Shown: positions 41,207-50,641 of the stretch, one piece after another
Layout: every line of letters starts with the position of its first letter
How positions within the stretch are numbered: position 1 is the stretch's first letter
Assembly: GCA_035999765.1 (NCBI GenBank)
Contig: CP108521.1
Location: forward strand, 5,208,001-5,272,000
DNA from: Streptomyces sp. NBC_01231
GTDB lineage: Bacteria; Actinomycetota; Actinomycetes; Streptomycetales; Streptomycetaceae
Reading direction: 5' to 3'
Length of the DNA: 64,000 bases
Notes under the pieces: generated by a model
The model's database searches: none
Told to the model about the DNA's origin: nothing
What the model saw: only the letters and a program-made list of their open reading frames with translations
Translations under genes and position numbers: made by a program

Positions 41207-43204
41207 CTATCCGGTGCCGCCGCCGAAGAATCCGCCGCCGTTCCCGTTGCCGTTTCCGTCGCCGCCGACGGTCGTCAGCGTGACCGTGGTGCCGGCCGGG
41301 TCGCCGTCGATCTCGGAGTTGCCCTGCGGATCCTGCTGGCTCACGAACGCGGTGTCGCTCTGGTTGCTTCCGTCGGCGAACTGGATGTTGGTGAAGCCGG
41401 CCGCCTGCAGGGTCTGTTTGGCCTGCCCGACCGTCTGGCCGACGACGCTCGGGACTGGTGTCTTCTTCGGAGCCGCCTTGCCGACCTTCATCTCCACCGT
41501 GGAGTTCTTGTCGGCCTGCGAGCCCGCCGACGGCGTGGTCTCGATGACCTTGCCGACCTGGTTCTGGTCCTGGGTCTCCACGTCGGTGCAGTTGCCGACC
41601 AGGTTGTTCGCGGTCATCTGAGCCTTGGCGGCGTCACAGGACTGGCCCAGGACGTCCGGGACCGTGGCCTTCTCCTCGGCCTTGGCGATGGTGAGGGTGA
41701 CCGTGGTGCCCTTCTCCACCTCGTCGCCGAGATCCGGGTCCTGGTCCGTGACCTTGCCCGGCTCCTCCGTGGACACCTCTTCCTTCGTCTTGACCTCGAA
41801 GTCGTACTTGTCGTCCTCGAGGATCGACGTCGCCTCGTCGACGGTCTTGCCGAGGACACTCGGGACCGCGACCTTCGGCGCCCCGGTGGAGATCACCAGG
41901 TTGACGACTGTCTGCTTCTTGACATCGGACTTGCCCTTGGGATCTTGGTCGCAGACCGTGCCCTTGGTCTGGTTCTCGCAGGGCTTCTGCGTGACCGTCC
42001 CGACCTTCAGGTCGCTGTTGGTCAATTGCGATCTCGCGTCGGCTTCCTTCAGGCTGATGAGGTTGGGCACAGCCACGGTGTCATTGGCCACCCCACCACT
42101 CGCGAAGATCCACTTCCCGATCAGGATCGCGCCGACGAGGACGAGAACCCCCGCCACCACCAGCAGAATCGTCGACGTGTTCGACTTGTTCTGGCGGCGC
42201 CGGTCGGGGCGGTCGTCGTAGCCGAAGCCGCCGTCGTCCGGAGACATCGGGGGGAGCATGGTCGTCGCCCCGCCGCCCGCGTCGGCGCGCAGGGCGGTCG
42301 TCGGCTGGTCGTCCGGGTAGCCGCCGTAGCCCACGGAGCCCATCGCGGCGGTGGCCGCGACCGGCTGGCCGTCGAGGCAGGCCTCGATGTCGACGCGCAT
42401 CTCGTCGGCCGACTGGTAGCGATAGTTCGGGTCCTTGACCAGCGCCTTCAGGACGATGGCGTCCATCTCGGGCGTGAGCTCGGGATCGAACACGGACGGG
42501 GCCTGGGGCTCTTCCCGGACGTGCTGGTACGCGACCGCCACCGGGGAGTCGCCCACGAAGGGCGGTCGGACCGTCAGGAGCTCGTAGAGCAGACAGCCCG
42601 TGGAGTAGAGGTCGGACCGCGCGTCGACCTGCTCGCCCTTGGCCTGCTCCGGGGAGAGGTACTGGGCGGTGCCGATGACCGCGGATGTCTGCGTCATCGT
42701 CATGCCGGAGTCGCCCATGGCGCGGGCGATGCCGAAGTCCATCACCTTGACCTGGCCGTTGCGCGTCAGCATGACGTTGGCCGGTTTGATGTCGCGGTGG
42801 ACGATGCCGGCCCGGTGTGAGTACTCCAGGGCCTGGAGAATGCCGATGGTCATCTCCAGCGTGCGCTCCGGCAGCAGCTTGCGGCCGCTGTGGAGTAGCT
42901 CACGCAGGGTGGAGCCGTCGACGTACTCCATGACGATGTACGGGATCGAGACCCCGTCGATGTAGTCCTCGCCCGTGTCGTAGACCGCGACGATCGCGGG
43001 ATGGTTGAGCGAGGCGGCCGACTGGGCCTCCCGGCGGAACCGGGCCTGGAAAGACGGGTCGCGTGCGAGGTCCGCACGCAGCGTCTTCACCGCCACGGTG
43101 CGGCCGAGGCGCGTGTCCATGGCGAGGTATACCTCCGCCATGCCACCACGACCGAGCACCTGGCCCAGCTCGTACCGGCCGCCGAGGCGACGCGGCTCTT
43201 CCAT
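41207..43204 (-). CDS. pknB: PASTA-domain serine/threonine protein kinase PknB
   Basis: 665 residues. The kinase domain (about 10-275) has GRGGMAEVY, Lys40, HRDIKPAN with Asp138, DFGIA at 156-160 and a Thr-rich activation loop. A juxtamembrane linker and membrane helix (TSTILLVVAGVLVLVGAILIGKWIF) lead to four extracellular PASTA repeats (VPNLISLKEADARSQL, VPSVLGKTVDEATSIL, VPDVLGQSCDAAKAQM, VPSVVGQTVGQAKQTL) that sense muropeptides or lipid II. The C-terminus is Gly/Asn-rich. It phosphorylates growth and division proteins; its phosphatase and FHA partners are in the same operon. Called PkaF in S. coelicolor. Confidence 0.96.
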   Translation of the reverse strand: MEEPRRLGGRYELGQVLGRGGMAEVYLAMDTRLGRTVAVKTLRADLARDPSFQARFRREAQSAASLNHPAIVAVYDTGEDYIDGVSIPYIVMEYVDGSTLRELLHSGRKLLPERTLEMTIGILQALEYSHRAGIVHRDIKPANVMLTRNGQVKVMDFGIARAMGDSGMTMTQTSAVIGTAQYLSPEQAKGEQVDARSDLYSTGCLLYELLTVRPPFVGDSPVAVAYQHVREEPQAPSVFDPELTPEMDAIVLKALVKDPNYRYQSADEMRVDIEACLDGQPVAATAAMGSVGYGGYPDDQPTTALRADAGGGATTMLPPMSPDDGGFGYDDRPDRRRQNKSNTSTILLVVAGVLVLVGAILIGKWIFASGGVANDTVAVPNLISLKEADARSQLTNSDLKVGTVTQKPCENQTKGTVCDQDPKGKSDVKKQTVVNLVISTGAPKVAVPSVLGKTVDEATSILEDDKYDFEVKTKEEVSTEEPGKVTDQDPDLGDEVEKGTTVTLTIAKAEEKATVPDVLGQSCDAAKAQMTANNLVGNCTDVETQDQNQVGKVIETTPSAGSQADKNSTVEMKVGKAAPKKTPVPSVVGQTVGQAKQTLQAAGFTNIQFADGSNQSDTAFVSQQDPQGNSEIDGDPAGTTVTLTTVGGDGNGNGNGGGFFGGGTG

Positions 43205-43375
43205 AGCTTCCTACCAGCCCTCTCCGTCGGTCCCGATCCGCACGGCTCGTGCGGATCGGAGGCTGCCGTCCGGGCCTACCGTACCCGGCTGGCTCTGTGT
43301 GACCTGGCCAAGCCCGTCACCCGATACAGGACCGGTATCGCAACGTGCACCGATGTGAAGGGGACGTGAGCGGGG

Positions 43376-44851
43376 TCACTTCTTGCTGTTGATGACCGCC
43401 TCCATCACGCTCTTCGCGATGGGCGCCGCGAGGCCACCGCCGGAGATGTCGTCACGGACGGCGGCGTCGTCCTCGACCACGACGGCCACGGCGACCGGCG
43501 AGCTGTTGTCGGCGAGCTTGGCGTACGAGAGGAACCAGGCGTACGGGTTCTTGCTGTTGTTCTCGCCGTGCTGGGCGGTACCGGTCTTGCCGCCCACGGT
43601 GACGTCGCCGCCGATCTGCGCCCTCGTACCCGTTCCCTCCTTGACGACGGTCTCCATCATCGACTGGAGGATCTGGGCGTTCTTCGCCGACAGGGGCTCG
43701 CTCAGCTTCTCCGGCTCGGTCTTCTCGACGGGGTCCACGCTGTGCGCCTGGAGCTCGTCGACCATGTACGGCTTCATGAGGGTGCCGTCGTTGGCGATGG
43801 CCGAGGCGACCATGGCCATCTGCAGCGGGGTCGCGGCGGTGTTGTACTGGCCGATCGAGGACAGCGCGGTCTGCGACTTGTTCATGCCGTCGGAGAAGAC
43901 CGAGGCGCTGGAACGGACCGGCGTGAACTGCTCGGAGGTGAAGCCGAACTTCTTGGCCTCCTCCAGCATCTTGTCGTTGCCGAGGTCGGAGCCGATCTTG
44001 CCGAAGACGCTGTTGCAGGACACCCGCAGCGCCTCGCGCAGGGTGGCGTTCTTGCAGGGGATGTTCCCCTCGTTCTTCAGCGGGGTCGTGGTGCCCGGCA
44101 TGATCCACGGCAACGGCGAGTTCGTCTTCGCGTCCGGGTCGGTGTACAGGCCGTCCTCGAGCGCCGCGGCCGCGGTGACGACCTTGAAGGTGGAGCCGGG
44201 CGGGTAGACCTCGCGCAGCGCCCGGTTCAGCATCGGGTCGTCGGGGTTGTTCTTCTTGTCCAGCTTCTTCCAGGCCTCGGCGTCCGACTCGCTGCCGCCG
44301 GCGATCGTGGAGGGGTCGTACGACGGGTAGGAGGCCAGTGCCAGGATCTTGCCGGTGGACGGTTCGATCGCGGCGACGGCGCCCTTGCCTCGCTCCTTGA
44401 GCCCGTTGTACGCGGCCTTCTGCGCGGCGGCGTTGAGGGTGGTGACGACGTTGCCGCCCTCCCTCTCCTTGCCGGTGATCATGTCGAGGGTGTTGCGGAA
44501 GAACAGCCGGTCGTCGTTGCCGGTGAGGATGCCGTCCTCGATGTTCTCGAGCTGGTTGGCGCCGTAGGCCTGCGAGACGAAGCCGGTGACCGGCGCCCAC
44601 ATCGCGCCGTTCTTGTACGTGCGCTTGTACTTGAAGTCGCCCGAGGAGGTCGTCGCGTGCCCGGTGATGGGGTCGCCGCCGACGATGATGTCGCCGCGGG
44701 GGGTGGCGTAGCGAGCGATGGCGACACGGCGGTTGTCCGGGTCCTCACGCAGGCCGTCGGCCTGGACGTACTGGATCCAGTTGTCGCGGATGAGCAGTGC
44801 CAGGACGAGGAGTCCGCAGAAGATCGCGATCCGGCGCAGGGGCTTGTTCAT
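43376..44851 (-). CDS. pbpA: Penicillin-binding protein 2-type transpeptidase PbpA
   Basis: 491 residues from ATG 44851. An N-terminal membrane helix is followed by a dimerisation region and a transpeptidase domain with Ser220 (PPGSTFK), SCN at 278-280 and K422TG (GGKTGTAQ). It cross-links peptidoglycan with the SEDS protein encoded upstream. The ATG overlaps the SEDS stop (ATGA), giving tight coupling. The frame is open upstream, but that part is only a shadow of the SEDS gene. Confidence 0.96.
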   Translation of the reverse strand: MNKPLRRIAIFCGLLVLALLIRDNWIQYVQADGLREDPDNRRVAIARYATPRGDIIVGGDPITGHATTSSGDFKYKRTYKNGAMWAPVTGFVSQAYGANQLENIEDGILTGNDDRLFFRNTLDMITGKEREGGNVVTTLNAAAQKAAYNGLKERGKGAVAAIEPSTGKILALASYPSYDPSTIAGGSESDAEAWKKLDKKNNPDDPMLNRALREVYPPGSTFKVVTAAAALEDGLYTDPDAKTNSPLPWIMPGTTTPLKNEGNIPCKNATLREALRVSCNSVFGKIGSDLGNDKMLEEAKKFGFTSEQFTPVRSSASVFSDGMNKSQTALSSIGQYNTAATPLQMAMVASAIANDGTLMKPYMVDELQAHSVDPVEKTEPEKLSEPLSAKNAQILQSMMETVVKEGTGTRAQIGGDVTVGGKTGTAQHGENNSKNPYAWFLSYAKLADNSSPVAVAVVVEDDAAVRDDISGGGLAAPIAKSVMEAVINSKK

Positions 44852-46299
44852 GACGGGCGGACCACCTGGGTCATCTCGGCGTCGGGGCTGGGGGCAGGGG
44901 CGGGCGCCGGGCGGCGTGCGGTGTCGCTGATGCGCAGCAGGATGCCGATGAGGGCCCAGTTGGCGATGACGGAGGAACCGCCGTACGCCACGAACGGCAG
45001 CGTCATACCGGTCAGCGGGATGAGGCCCATGACACCGCCGGCCACGACGAAGACCTGGAGGGCGAAGGCGCCGGACAGGCCGACGGCCAGCAGCTTGCCG
45101 AACGGGTCGCGGGCCGCGAGTGCGGTGCGTACACCGCGCTCGACGATCAGGCCGTAGAGCAGCATGATCGCCATGACGCCCGCGAGGCCCAGCTCCTCGC
45201 CGAAGGTGGCGAGGATGAAGTCGGAGTTGGCGGCGAAGCCGATGAGGTCGGAGTTGCCCTGTCCGAGCCCGGTACCGAGCGTGCCGCCGGAGCCGAAGGC
45301 CCACAGGGCCTGCATGGCCTGCTCGGAGTGGACGATGCCGTCCTGGACCCCGGAGCGGCTGAGATCGAACTCGTGTGCCGGGTCGAGCCAGGCCTGCACA
45401 CGCGTCTGGATGTGCGGCTCGAAGCTCGCCACGCCGACGGCGCCGACTGCGGACATCAGCAGACCGAAGACGATCCAGCTGGTCCGCTCGGTGGCGACGT
45501 ACAGCATGATGATGAACATCCCGAAGAACAGCAGGGATGTTCCGAGGTCGGTCTCAAACACCAGGACGAGGATCGAGATGACCCAGACGACGAGAATCGG
45601 ACCGAGGTCGCGCCCGCGGGGCAGGTACAGGCCCATGAAGCGGCGGCTGGCCAGGGCCAGGGCGTCTCTCTTGACCATGAGGTAGCCGGCGAAGAACACC
45701 GCGAGGGCGATCTTCGCGAATTCGCCGGGCTGGAGCGTGCCGAGGCCAGGGATCCTGATCCAGATCTTGGCGCCGTAGACGTCTGCGCCGAGTCCGGGGA
45801 CGAGCGGCAGAATCAGCAGGAACAGCGCGCCGGCCATGGAGATGTAGGTGTAGCGCTGCAGGACGCGGTGGTCCTTGAGGAAGATCAGTACGACCACCAG
45901 CAGGGCGACGCCCATCGCGGAGTACAGCAGCTGGCGGGGGGCCGCCTCGACGAAGTCCTTGTTCGCCTGCAGCCGCTTCGACTGGTCCAGACGCCAGATG
46001 ACGACCAGGCCGATCCCGTTCAGCAGGGTCGCCAGCGGCAGCATCAGCGGATCGGCGTACGGCGCGAACTTCCGGACGACGAGATGACCGACGCCTGCGA
46101 GCAGGCCGAGTCCGAGGCCGTAGCTCAGCAGCCCGGGCGGTACCTCGTCGTTGATCGCCAGACCCACGTTGGCGTACGCGAACACCGGGATGAGGACGGC
46201 GAACACCAGTAGCGCGAGCTCGGTGTTGCGCCGACTCGGTGTGCCGATCGAGCCGATCGTGGACGTGTGGTGCGTCGACGGGTTGGTTGTACTGCTCAT
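44848..46299 (-). CDS. rodA: SEDS-family peptidoglycan glycosyltransferase (FtsW/RodA)
   Basis: 483 residues and about twelve membrane helices. SEDS motifs include KIWIRIPGLGTLQPGEFAKIALAVFFAGYL, VFETDLGTSLLFFGMF, GTGLGQGNSD and FGEELGLAG, and GLIPLTGMTLPFVAYGGSS. It polymerises lipid II at the membrane together with PbpA. RodA and FtsW are hard to separate by eye; the pairing with PbpA and the kinase operon fits the RodA-like group, often annotated FtsW in Streptomyces. Confidence 0.94.
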   Translation of the reverse strand: MSSTTNPSTHHTSTIGSIGTPSRRNTELALLVFAVLIPVFAYANVGLAINDEVPPGLLSYGLGLGLLAGVGHLVVRKFAPYADPLMLPLATLLNGIGLVVIWRLDQSKRLQANKDFVEAAPRQLLYSAMGVALLVVVLIFLKDHRVLQRYTYISMAGALFLLILPLVPGLGADVYGAKIWIRIPGLGTLQPGEFAKIALAVFFAGYLMVKRDALALASRRFMGLYLPRGRDLGPILVVWVISILVLVFETDLGTSLLFFGMFIIMLYVATERTSWIVFGLLMSAVGAVGVASFEPHIQTRVQAWLDPAHEFDLSRSGVQDGIVHSEQAMQALWAFGSGGTLGTGLGQGNSDLIGFAANSDFILATFGEELGLAGVMAIMLLYGLIVERGVRTALAARDPFGKLLAVGLSGAFALQVFVVAGGVMGLIPLTGMTLPFVAYGGSSVIANWALIGILLRISDTARRPAPAPAPSPDAEMTQVVRPS

Positions 46300-46326
46300 C
46301 GTGTGACGGGGCCTCTCACGGCTTGC

Positions 46327-47904
46327 CTACTGCGTACCGCACTGCGAGACGACCTTCTGCTCTTCCTCCGAGAGAGTGGGGCCGGGGCTGGGAGTGGGTG
46401 CGGTCGTGGACGGGGACGGGGAGGTCGGCTGCGAGCCCGACGGGTTGGGTGTCGGTGTCGCCTTGGACGTGAGGGAGGTGCGGGTGGTTCCCGTGGTGCC
46501 TCCGGCCTCGCCCGCGCCGGTCTTGGAGTTCTTCTCGCTCTCGGCCGCCTGCCGCTCGGACTGCTTCTGGCACGCGGAGGCCTGAACGGACAATTCGGTG
46601 ATCTTCTTCTGGGCGCTCTTCAGGTCGCCCTCGGCGATCGTGCTCTCCACCAGCTTCTGCTGGTAGGGCGGCAGGTACTTGAGTTCGATCTCGGGGTGGT
46701 CCTTCGACACCTTCGAGAGCGACATCCAGGCCAGGTCCTGGCTGATGCCCTGGTAGAGCGCGACGTGCTCGCCGTTGGTTCCGACGTAGTACTGGGTCTG
46801 CGTCCAGCGCCAGCCGCCGTAGAGGCCGCCGCCGATGACGCCGAGCGCGAGCACGAGGTAGAACGATCTCTTCAGCCACCTGCGGCCCTTGCGGGGCTTG
46901 ACGAAGTCGTCGTCGCCGTAGTCGCCGAAGCTGCCCTCGGGGATGTAGCCGGTGGTGTCGGCGGAGCCGGGCGGGCCGAACTCGCCGCCTGAGCCGCCTT
47001 GTCCGGGTACCTGGCGGCCGAGCCCGGAGGCGCGGCCCGCCGGCGTCTGCATGATGCCGTTGTCGTGCAGGTGGTTCTGGTTCTCGGCGACCGCGCCGAC
47101 CACGACCGGGGTGTCGGACAGCTGCCCGGCGAGGGTGTCTCCGGTGTCGAGGTCGAGGACGTCGGCGATGATGACCGTGATGTTGTCGGGGCCGCCGCCG
47201 CGCAGCGCGAGCTCGATCAGGTTCTGGACGGTCTCCTGGGGGCCCTGGTAGCTGGCGAGGGTGTCCTCGAGGGTCTGGTGGGACACCACCCCGGACAGGC
47301 CGTCGGAGCAGATCAGGTAGCGGTCGCCGGCGCGGACCTCGCGGATGGAGAGGTCGGGCTCGACATGGTCGCCGCTGCCCAGCGCGCGCATCAGCAGGGA
47401 GCGCTGCGGGTGGGTGGTGGCCTCTTCCTCGGTGATCCGGCCCTCGTCCACGAGGCGCTGCACCCAGGTGTGGTCCTGCGTGATCTGGGTGAGGACACCG
47501 TCGCGGAGCAGGTACGCGCGCGAGTCGCCGACGTGCACGAGACCGAGCCGCTGACCGGTCCACAGGAGGGCGGTGAGCGTGGTGCCCATGCCCTCCAGTT
47601 GCGGGTCCTCCTCGACCATCGCGCGCAGTTGGTCGTTGGCGCGTTGGACGGCGGTGCCGAGCGAGGTGAGGACGTCGGAGCCGGGCACGTCGTCATCGAG
47701 CGCGACGATGGTGGAGATGGCCTCGGAGGAGGCGACCTCGCCGGCCGCCGCGCCGCCCATGCCGTCGGCGATGGCGAGCAGGCGCGGACCGGCGTATCCG
47801 GAGTCCTCGTTGCCCTCCCGGATCATGCCTTTGTGCGATCCGGCGGCGAAGCGCAGTGACAGACTCATGCGCACCTCGCCCGTCGGCTCCGGGTACATCC
47901 GCAC
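46327..47904 (-). CDS. pstP: PP2C-family protein serine/threonine phosphatase PstP
   Basis: About 525 residues. The PP2C domain (about 15-245) has the metal-binding acid residues: EGNEDSGYAG, LLAIADGMGG, LICSDGLSGVV and GGPDNITVI. A linker, a membrane helix (SFYLVLALGVIGGGLYGGW) and an extracellular Ser/Thr/Pro-rich region follow. It removes phosphates added by PknB. GTG 47904 was chosen with GGAGG nine bases upstream; ATG at 47898 or 47868 are alternatives. Confidence 0.94.
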   Translation of the reverse strand: MRMYPEPTGEVRMSLSLRFAAGSHKGMIREGNEDSGYAGPRLLAIADGMGGAAAGEVASSEAISTIVALDDDVPGSDVLTSLGTAVQRANDQLRAMVEEDPQLEGMGTTLTALLWTGQRLGLVHVGDSRAYLLRDGVLTQITQDHTWVQRLVDEGRITEEEATTHPQRSLLMRALGSGDHVEPDLSIREVRAGDRYLICSDGLSGVVSHQTLEDTLASYQGPQETVQNLIELALRGGGPDNITVIIADVLDLDTGDTLAGQLSDTPVVVGAVAENQNHLHDNGIMQTPAGRASGLGRQVPGQGGSGGEFGPPGSADTTGYIPEGSFGDYGDDDFVKPRKGRRWLKRSFYLVLALGVIGGGLYGGWRWTQTQYYVGTNGEHVALYQGISQDLAWMSLSKVSKDHPEIELKYLPPYQQKLVESTIAEGDLKSAQKKITELSVQASACQKQSERQAAESEKNSKTGAGEAGGTTGTTRTSLTSKATPTPNPSGSQPTSPSPSTTAPTPSPGPTLSEEEQKVVSQCGTQ

Positions 47905-47996
47905 GGTGCCCACCCTCCGGTCGGGAGCGCGCCGGGGCCCGTGGTGGGGGCCGCCACTGCGTGCTCGCTCCGCTCGCGCCTATCCATGATGTAGCA

Positions 47997-48509
47997 CTAC
48001 TTCCGCAGCTCGATGACGGTCTTGCCGATGCGGATCGGCGCGCCCGGTCCGATCGGTGTGGGGGTCGTCAGCCGCGTTCGGTCGAGGTACGTGCCGTTGG
48101 TGGAGCCCAGGTCCTCGACGATCCACTGGCCGTCGCGGTCCGGGTAGATCCTGGCATGACGGCTCGAGGCGTAGTCGTCGTCCAGCACGATGGTGCTGTC
48201 GTGGGCCCGGCCCAGGGTGATGGTCTGGCCCTGGAGTGCGACGGTGGTGCCGGTGAGTGTGCCTTCCGTCACCACCAGCTTGGTGGGGGCGTTACGACGC
48301 TGCCGGCCCCCGGCGGCCTGCTGGCGCTGCTGCGGGGGCGCGGCCTGGCGGGCGGCCTGCTGGGACCGTCCGCTCTCCCGGCGCGAACCGCGCTGGGTGA
48401 CACGCGTACCGAACAGGTCGCTGCGGATGACCTGCACGGCCACGATCACGAACAGCCACAGTACGGCTAGGAAACCCAGCCGCATGACCGTGAGGGTCAG
48501 CTCTGACAT
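47997..48509 (-). CDS. fhaB: FHA-domain membrane protein FhaB
   Basis: 170 residues. An N-terminal membrane helix (VMRLGFLAVLWLFVIVAVQVI), a basic/Gln-rich linker and a C-terminal FHA domain with LGRAHDSTIVLDDDYASSRHARIY and LGSTNGTYLD, the phosphothreonine-binding Arg/Ser/Asn set. It recruits phosphorylated partners, probably PknB targets. ATG 48509. Confidence 0.93.
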   Translation of the reverse strand: MSELTLTVMRLGFLAVLWLFVIVAVQVIRSDLFGTRVTQRGSRRESGRSQQAARQAAPPQQRQQAAGGRQRRNAPTKLVVTEGTLTGTTVALQGQTITLGRAHDSTIVLDDDYASSRHARIYPDRDGQWIVEDLGSTNGTYLDRTRLTTPTPIGPGAPIRIGKTVIELRK

Positions 48510-48519
48510 TGCCCCCGCT

Positions 48520-49392
48520 TCACCCTTCGGCTTGCCGGTAAATGATGGTGCTGCTGCCCACGACGATCCGCGAGCCGTCGCGGAGCGTAGCGCGGGTGGT
48601 GTGCTGCCCGTCCACCACGATGCCGTTGGTGGAGCCGAGATCCTGGATCGTCGAGGGCGTTCCGGTCCGGATCTCGCAGTGCCGGCGGGAGACGCCGGGA
48701 TCGTCGATCCGCACGTCGGCCTCGGTGCTGCGGCCCAGCACCAGCGTCGCGCGGGAGATCTGATGGCGGGTGCCGTTGATCTCGATCCAGTGGCGCATAC
48801 GACCACCGGCCGCCGGAGCGGCCGGGGGCCGCTGTCCGCCCGCGGGCTGCGGGTAGCCGTAACCGCCGGGGCGGCCGCCGGGCGGCGGCGAGGCCGGCAT
48901 CGGCGGGGCGCCCGCGGGTGACGCGGCCGGCGGGTAGCCGTAGCCGCCGGCCGCGCCGGGGCCAGGACGGCCCGGAGCCGGGGCCGCCGGGGCGCTGCCG
49001 GGAGCCTGCTGGTCGGTGGAGGAGGCGAGCGTACGGCTGCGCACCCGGTACAGGCCGGTGTCGAGGTCGTCCGCCTTCTCCAGGTGGACCTTGATGGGGC
49101 CCATGAAGGTGTAGCGCTGCTGCTTGGCGTAGTCGCGCACCATGCCGGCGAGCTCGTCGCCGAGCTGTCCGGAGTAGGGGCTGAGCCGCTCGAAGTCCGG
49201 TGTGCTCAGTTCCACGATGAAGTCATTGGGGACGACCGTCCGGTCGCGGTTCCAGATGGTCGCGTTGTTGTCGCACTCGCGCTGGAGCGCTCCCGCGATC
49301 TCCACGGGCTGGACCTCGGACTTGAACACCTTGGCGAAGGTGCCGTTGACCAGACCTTCGAGACGCTGCTCGAACTTCTTCAGGACTCCCAT
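48520..49392 (-). CDS. fhaA: FHA-domain protein with DUF3662 domain (FhaA)
   Basis: 290 residues. The N-terminal DUF3662 domain (about 1-115: GVLKKFEQRLEGLVNGTFAKVFKSEVQPVEIAGAL) leads to a Gly/Pro/Tyr-rich linker and an FHA domain (LVLGRSTEADVRIDDPGVSRRHCEI, LGSTNGIVVDG). In mycobacteria FhaA binds the phosphorylated pseudokinase attached to MurJ; the homologous pseudokinase is present here at 779-2500. It is the first gene of the minus-strand operon; GGAGGAGG precedes the ATG. Confidence 0.94.
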   Translation of the reverse strand: MGVLKKFEQRLEGLVNGTFAKVFKSEVQPVEIAGALQRECDNNATIWNRDRTVVPNDFIVELSTPDFERLSPYSGQLGDELAGMVRDYAKQQRYTFMGPIKVHLEKADDLDTGLYRVRSRTLASSTDQQAPGSAPAAPAPGRPGPGAAGGYGYPPAASPAGAPPMPASPPPGGRPGGYGYPQPAGGQRPPAAPAAGGRMRHWIEINGTRHQISRATLVLGRSTEADVRIDDPGVSRRHCEIRTGTPSTIQDLGSTNGIVVDGQHTTRATLRDGSRIVVGSSTIIYRQAEG

Positions 49393-49952
49393 GGGGCACC
49401 TCCTCCGTAGCTGCTGCCGTTCTGCATCCCGCTGAGCGGGTACTTCCCTGCTTGGTACCGCTGATACCGCGTTTGGTGCCGCTGGTGCCGGGACCGCGCT
49501 TGGTACCGCTCGTGCTGGTCGTGCTGCTCGTACTGCTCGTACTGCTTACTGATCGTATCCACGCGCCGGTGAATCGGCTGGTTCCCCCTGTCGGACCGGT
49601 CGACGGGTGTCGACGCCTGTCGAGGTTCCCTGTGGAACTCCTCTTCGAACTCTTCTCGGACGTAGTCCTGCGAAGGGATCGTAGAGGCGGCCGCAGACCA
49701 GTGTCCCGCACCGGGCTGTGGACCCGGACCGGCTCCTGGGGAGATGGGCGGGACCGGTACGAGGTTGATACGTGAATCGACACCCCTTGATACGTAGCCG
49801 GAGGCCCGTCCGGTTCGGTGGGTTCGCGAGACCGTGCTGGTGGGCGGCTGCCCGGCCATAAGGGATGTGAATCCACCCCACCCAGCGTGCTAATGTTCTG
49901 CGTGTCGGAAGGCGCCAACCCCAAGGGGGAACAGCCCGAGGACACACCCAAT
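49393..49952. other. fhaA upstream region with repetitive tract
   Basis: 560 bases between fhaA and tRNA-Leu. 49440-49560 is repetitive (TTGGTACCGCTG- and CTGCTCGTA-type units). A minus-strand open frame (49859 to 49380, 159 codons) crosses it and ends 13 bases inside fhaA; it would encode repeated Gln-Tyr-Glu/Gln-His segments. Third-position GC is fairly high in that stretch but the 5' half looks unlike a protein, so I do not call it a gene. TAATGT at 49891-49896 is a possible -10 element for tRNA-Leu. Confidence 0.4.
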
Positions 49953-50039
49953 GCGCGGGTGGCGGAATAGGCAGACGCGCTGGATTCAGGTTCCAGTGCC
50001 CGCAAGGGCGTGGGGGTTCAACTCCCCCCTCGCGCACCA
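49953..50039 (+). tRNA. tRNA-Leu (anticodon CAG)
   Basis: Class II tRNA with acceptor GCGCGGG/CTCGCGC (one G-T pair), anticodon loop TTCAGGT with CAG, a long variable arm TGCCCGCAAGGGCGT and T-arm GGGGGTTCAACTCCCCC. CCA is encoded at 50037-50039. Confidence 0.96.
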
Positions 50040-50042
50040 TCG

Positions 50043-50078
50043 GAACGGGCGGCATCGTAGACACGATGCCGCCCGTTC
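50043..50078 (+). terminator. tRNA-Leu terminator
   Basis: Perfect 16-bp stem (50043-50058 with 50063-50078) and a 4-base loop, starting three bases after the tRNA. Confidence 0.9.
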
Positions 50079-50641
50079 TGCTATGTCCGCGCGCAGGTGT
50101 CTGTGAGGAACGTCTCAGGTCGACGGGCTGTCTTGGGGCGATCGTCGGGGTGTTCGCGGGCGTTGCTGGTCGTTCCCTTCAGCCTGTTCTGGAGCACTGC
50201 GCCGCGATGTGGATCACCGGCGGGATCGGTGAAGCCGGAAGTGTGGGCGTCGGTGGTGCGCGGGACCGGGTTCGTAGCGGGGTCGCGCTGGATCACCGGG
50301 CCTTCCGGTGCTGCTCTCCGAGGTTTCGGGATGCTCCCAGTTTTTGGGAGGGCCTCCGCTACGGGTGTTGTGTCGCAACGGCTGACGGTTGCGGGGCCGC
50401 GCTGGATTTCGCGCTCGGGCCGGACACTCCATGGGCGTAGGAGTAGACGCCGCAGGGCGAGTGTCCGACGGGGGTGCTCAGTGGCTTTGGGGCGGGCCTG
50501 AGCGGCGCCGGGTTTTCCACAGCCGTGGAGTTGTCCACAGGGTGTGACGGGTTTCAGCCACCGGCTGTACGGTCGGCACGAGTTGATGTTCGTGCGGCTG
50601 TGGCCGCAGCCGCGGGTACGAGTTCGGGGGAGGCGGTCGGC
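50079..50641. other. Intergenic region upstream of the DUF2252 gene
   Basis: 563 bases with no convincing gene. Near its right end lie TTTTCCACA at 50513-50521 and a perfect DnaA box TTGTCCACA at 50531-50539, about 100 bases before the DUF2252 start. The frame leading into the gene stays open from 50474, but the likely ribosome site is at 50625-50632. Confidence 0.4.

Noticed and set aside
50079..50641. Open frames of 70-130 codons between tRNA-Leu and the DUF2252 gene
   Set aside because: No ribosome sites, unusual amino-acid composition (many Cys, Trp, Arg) and no recognisable features.
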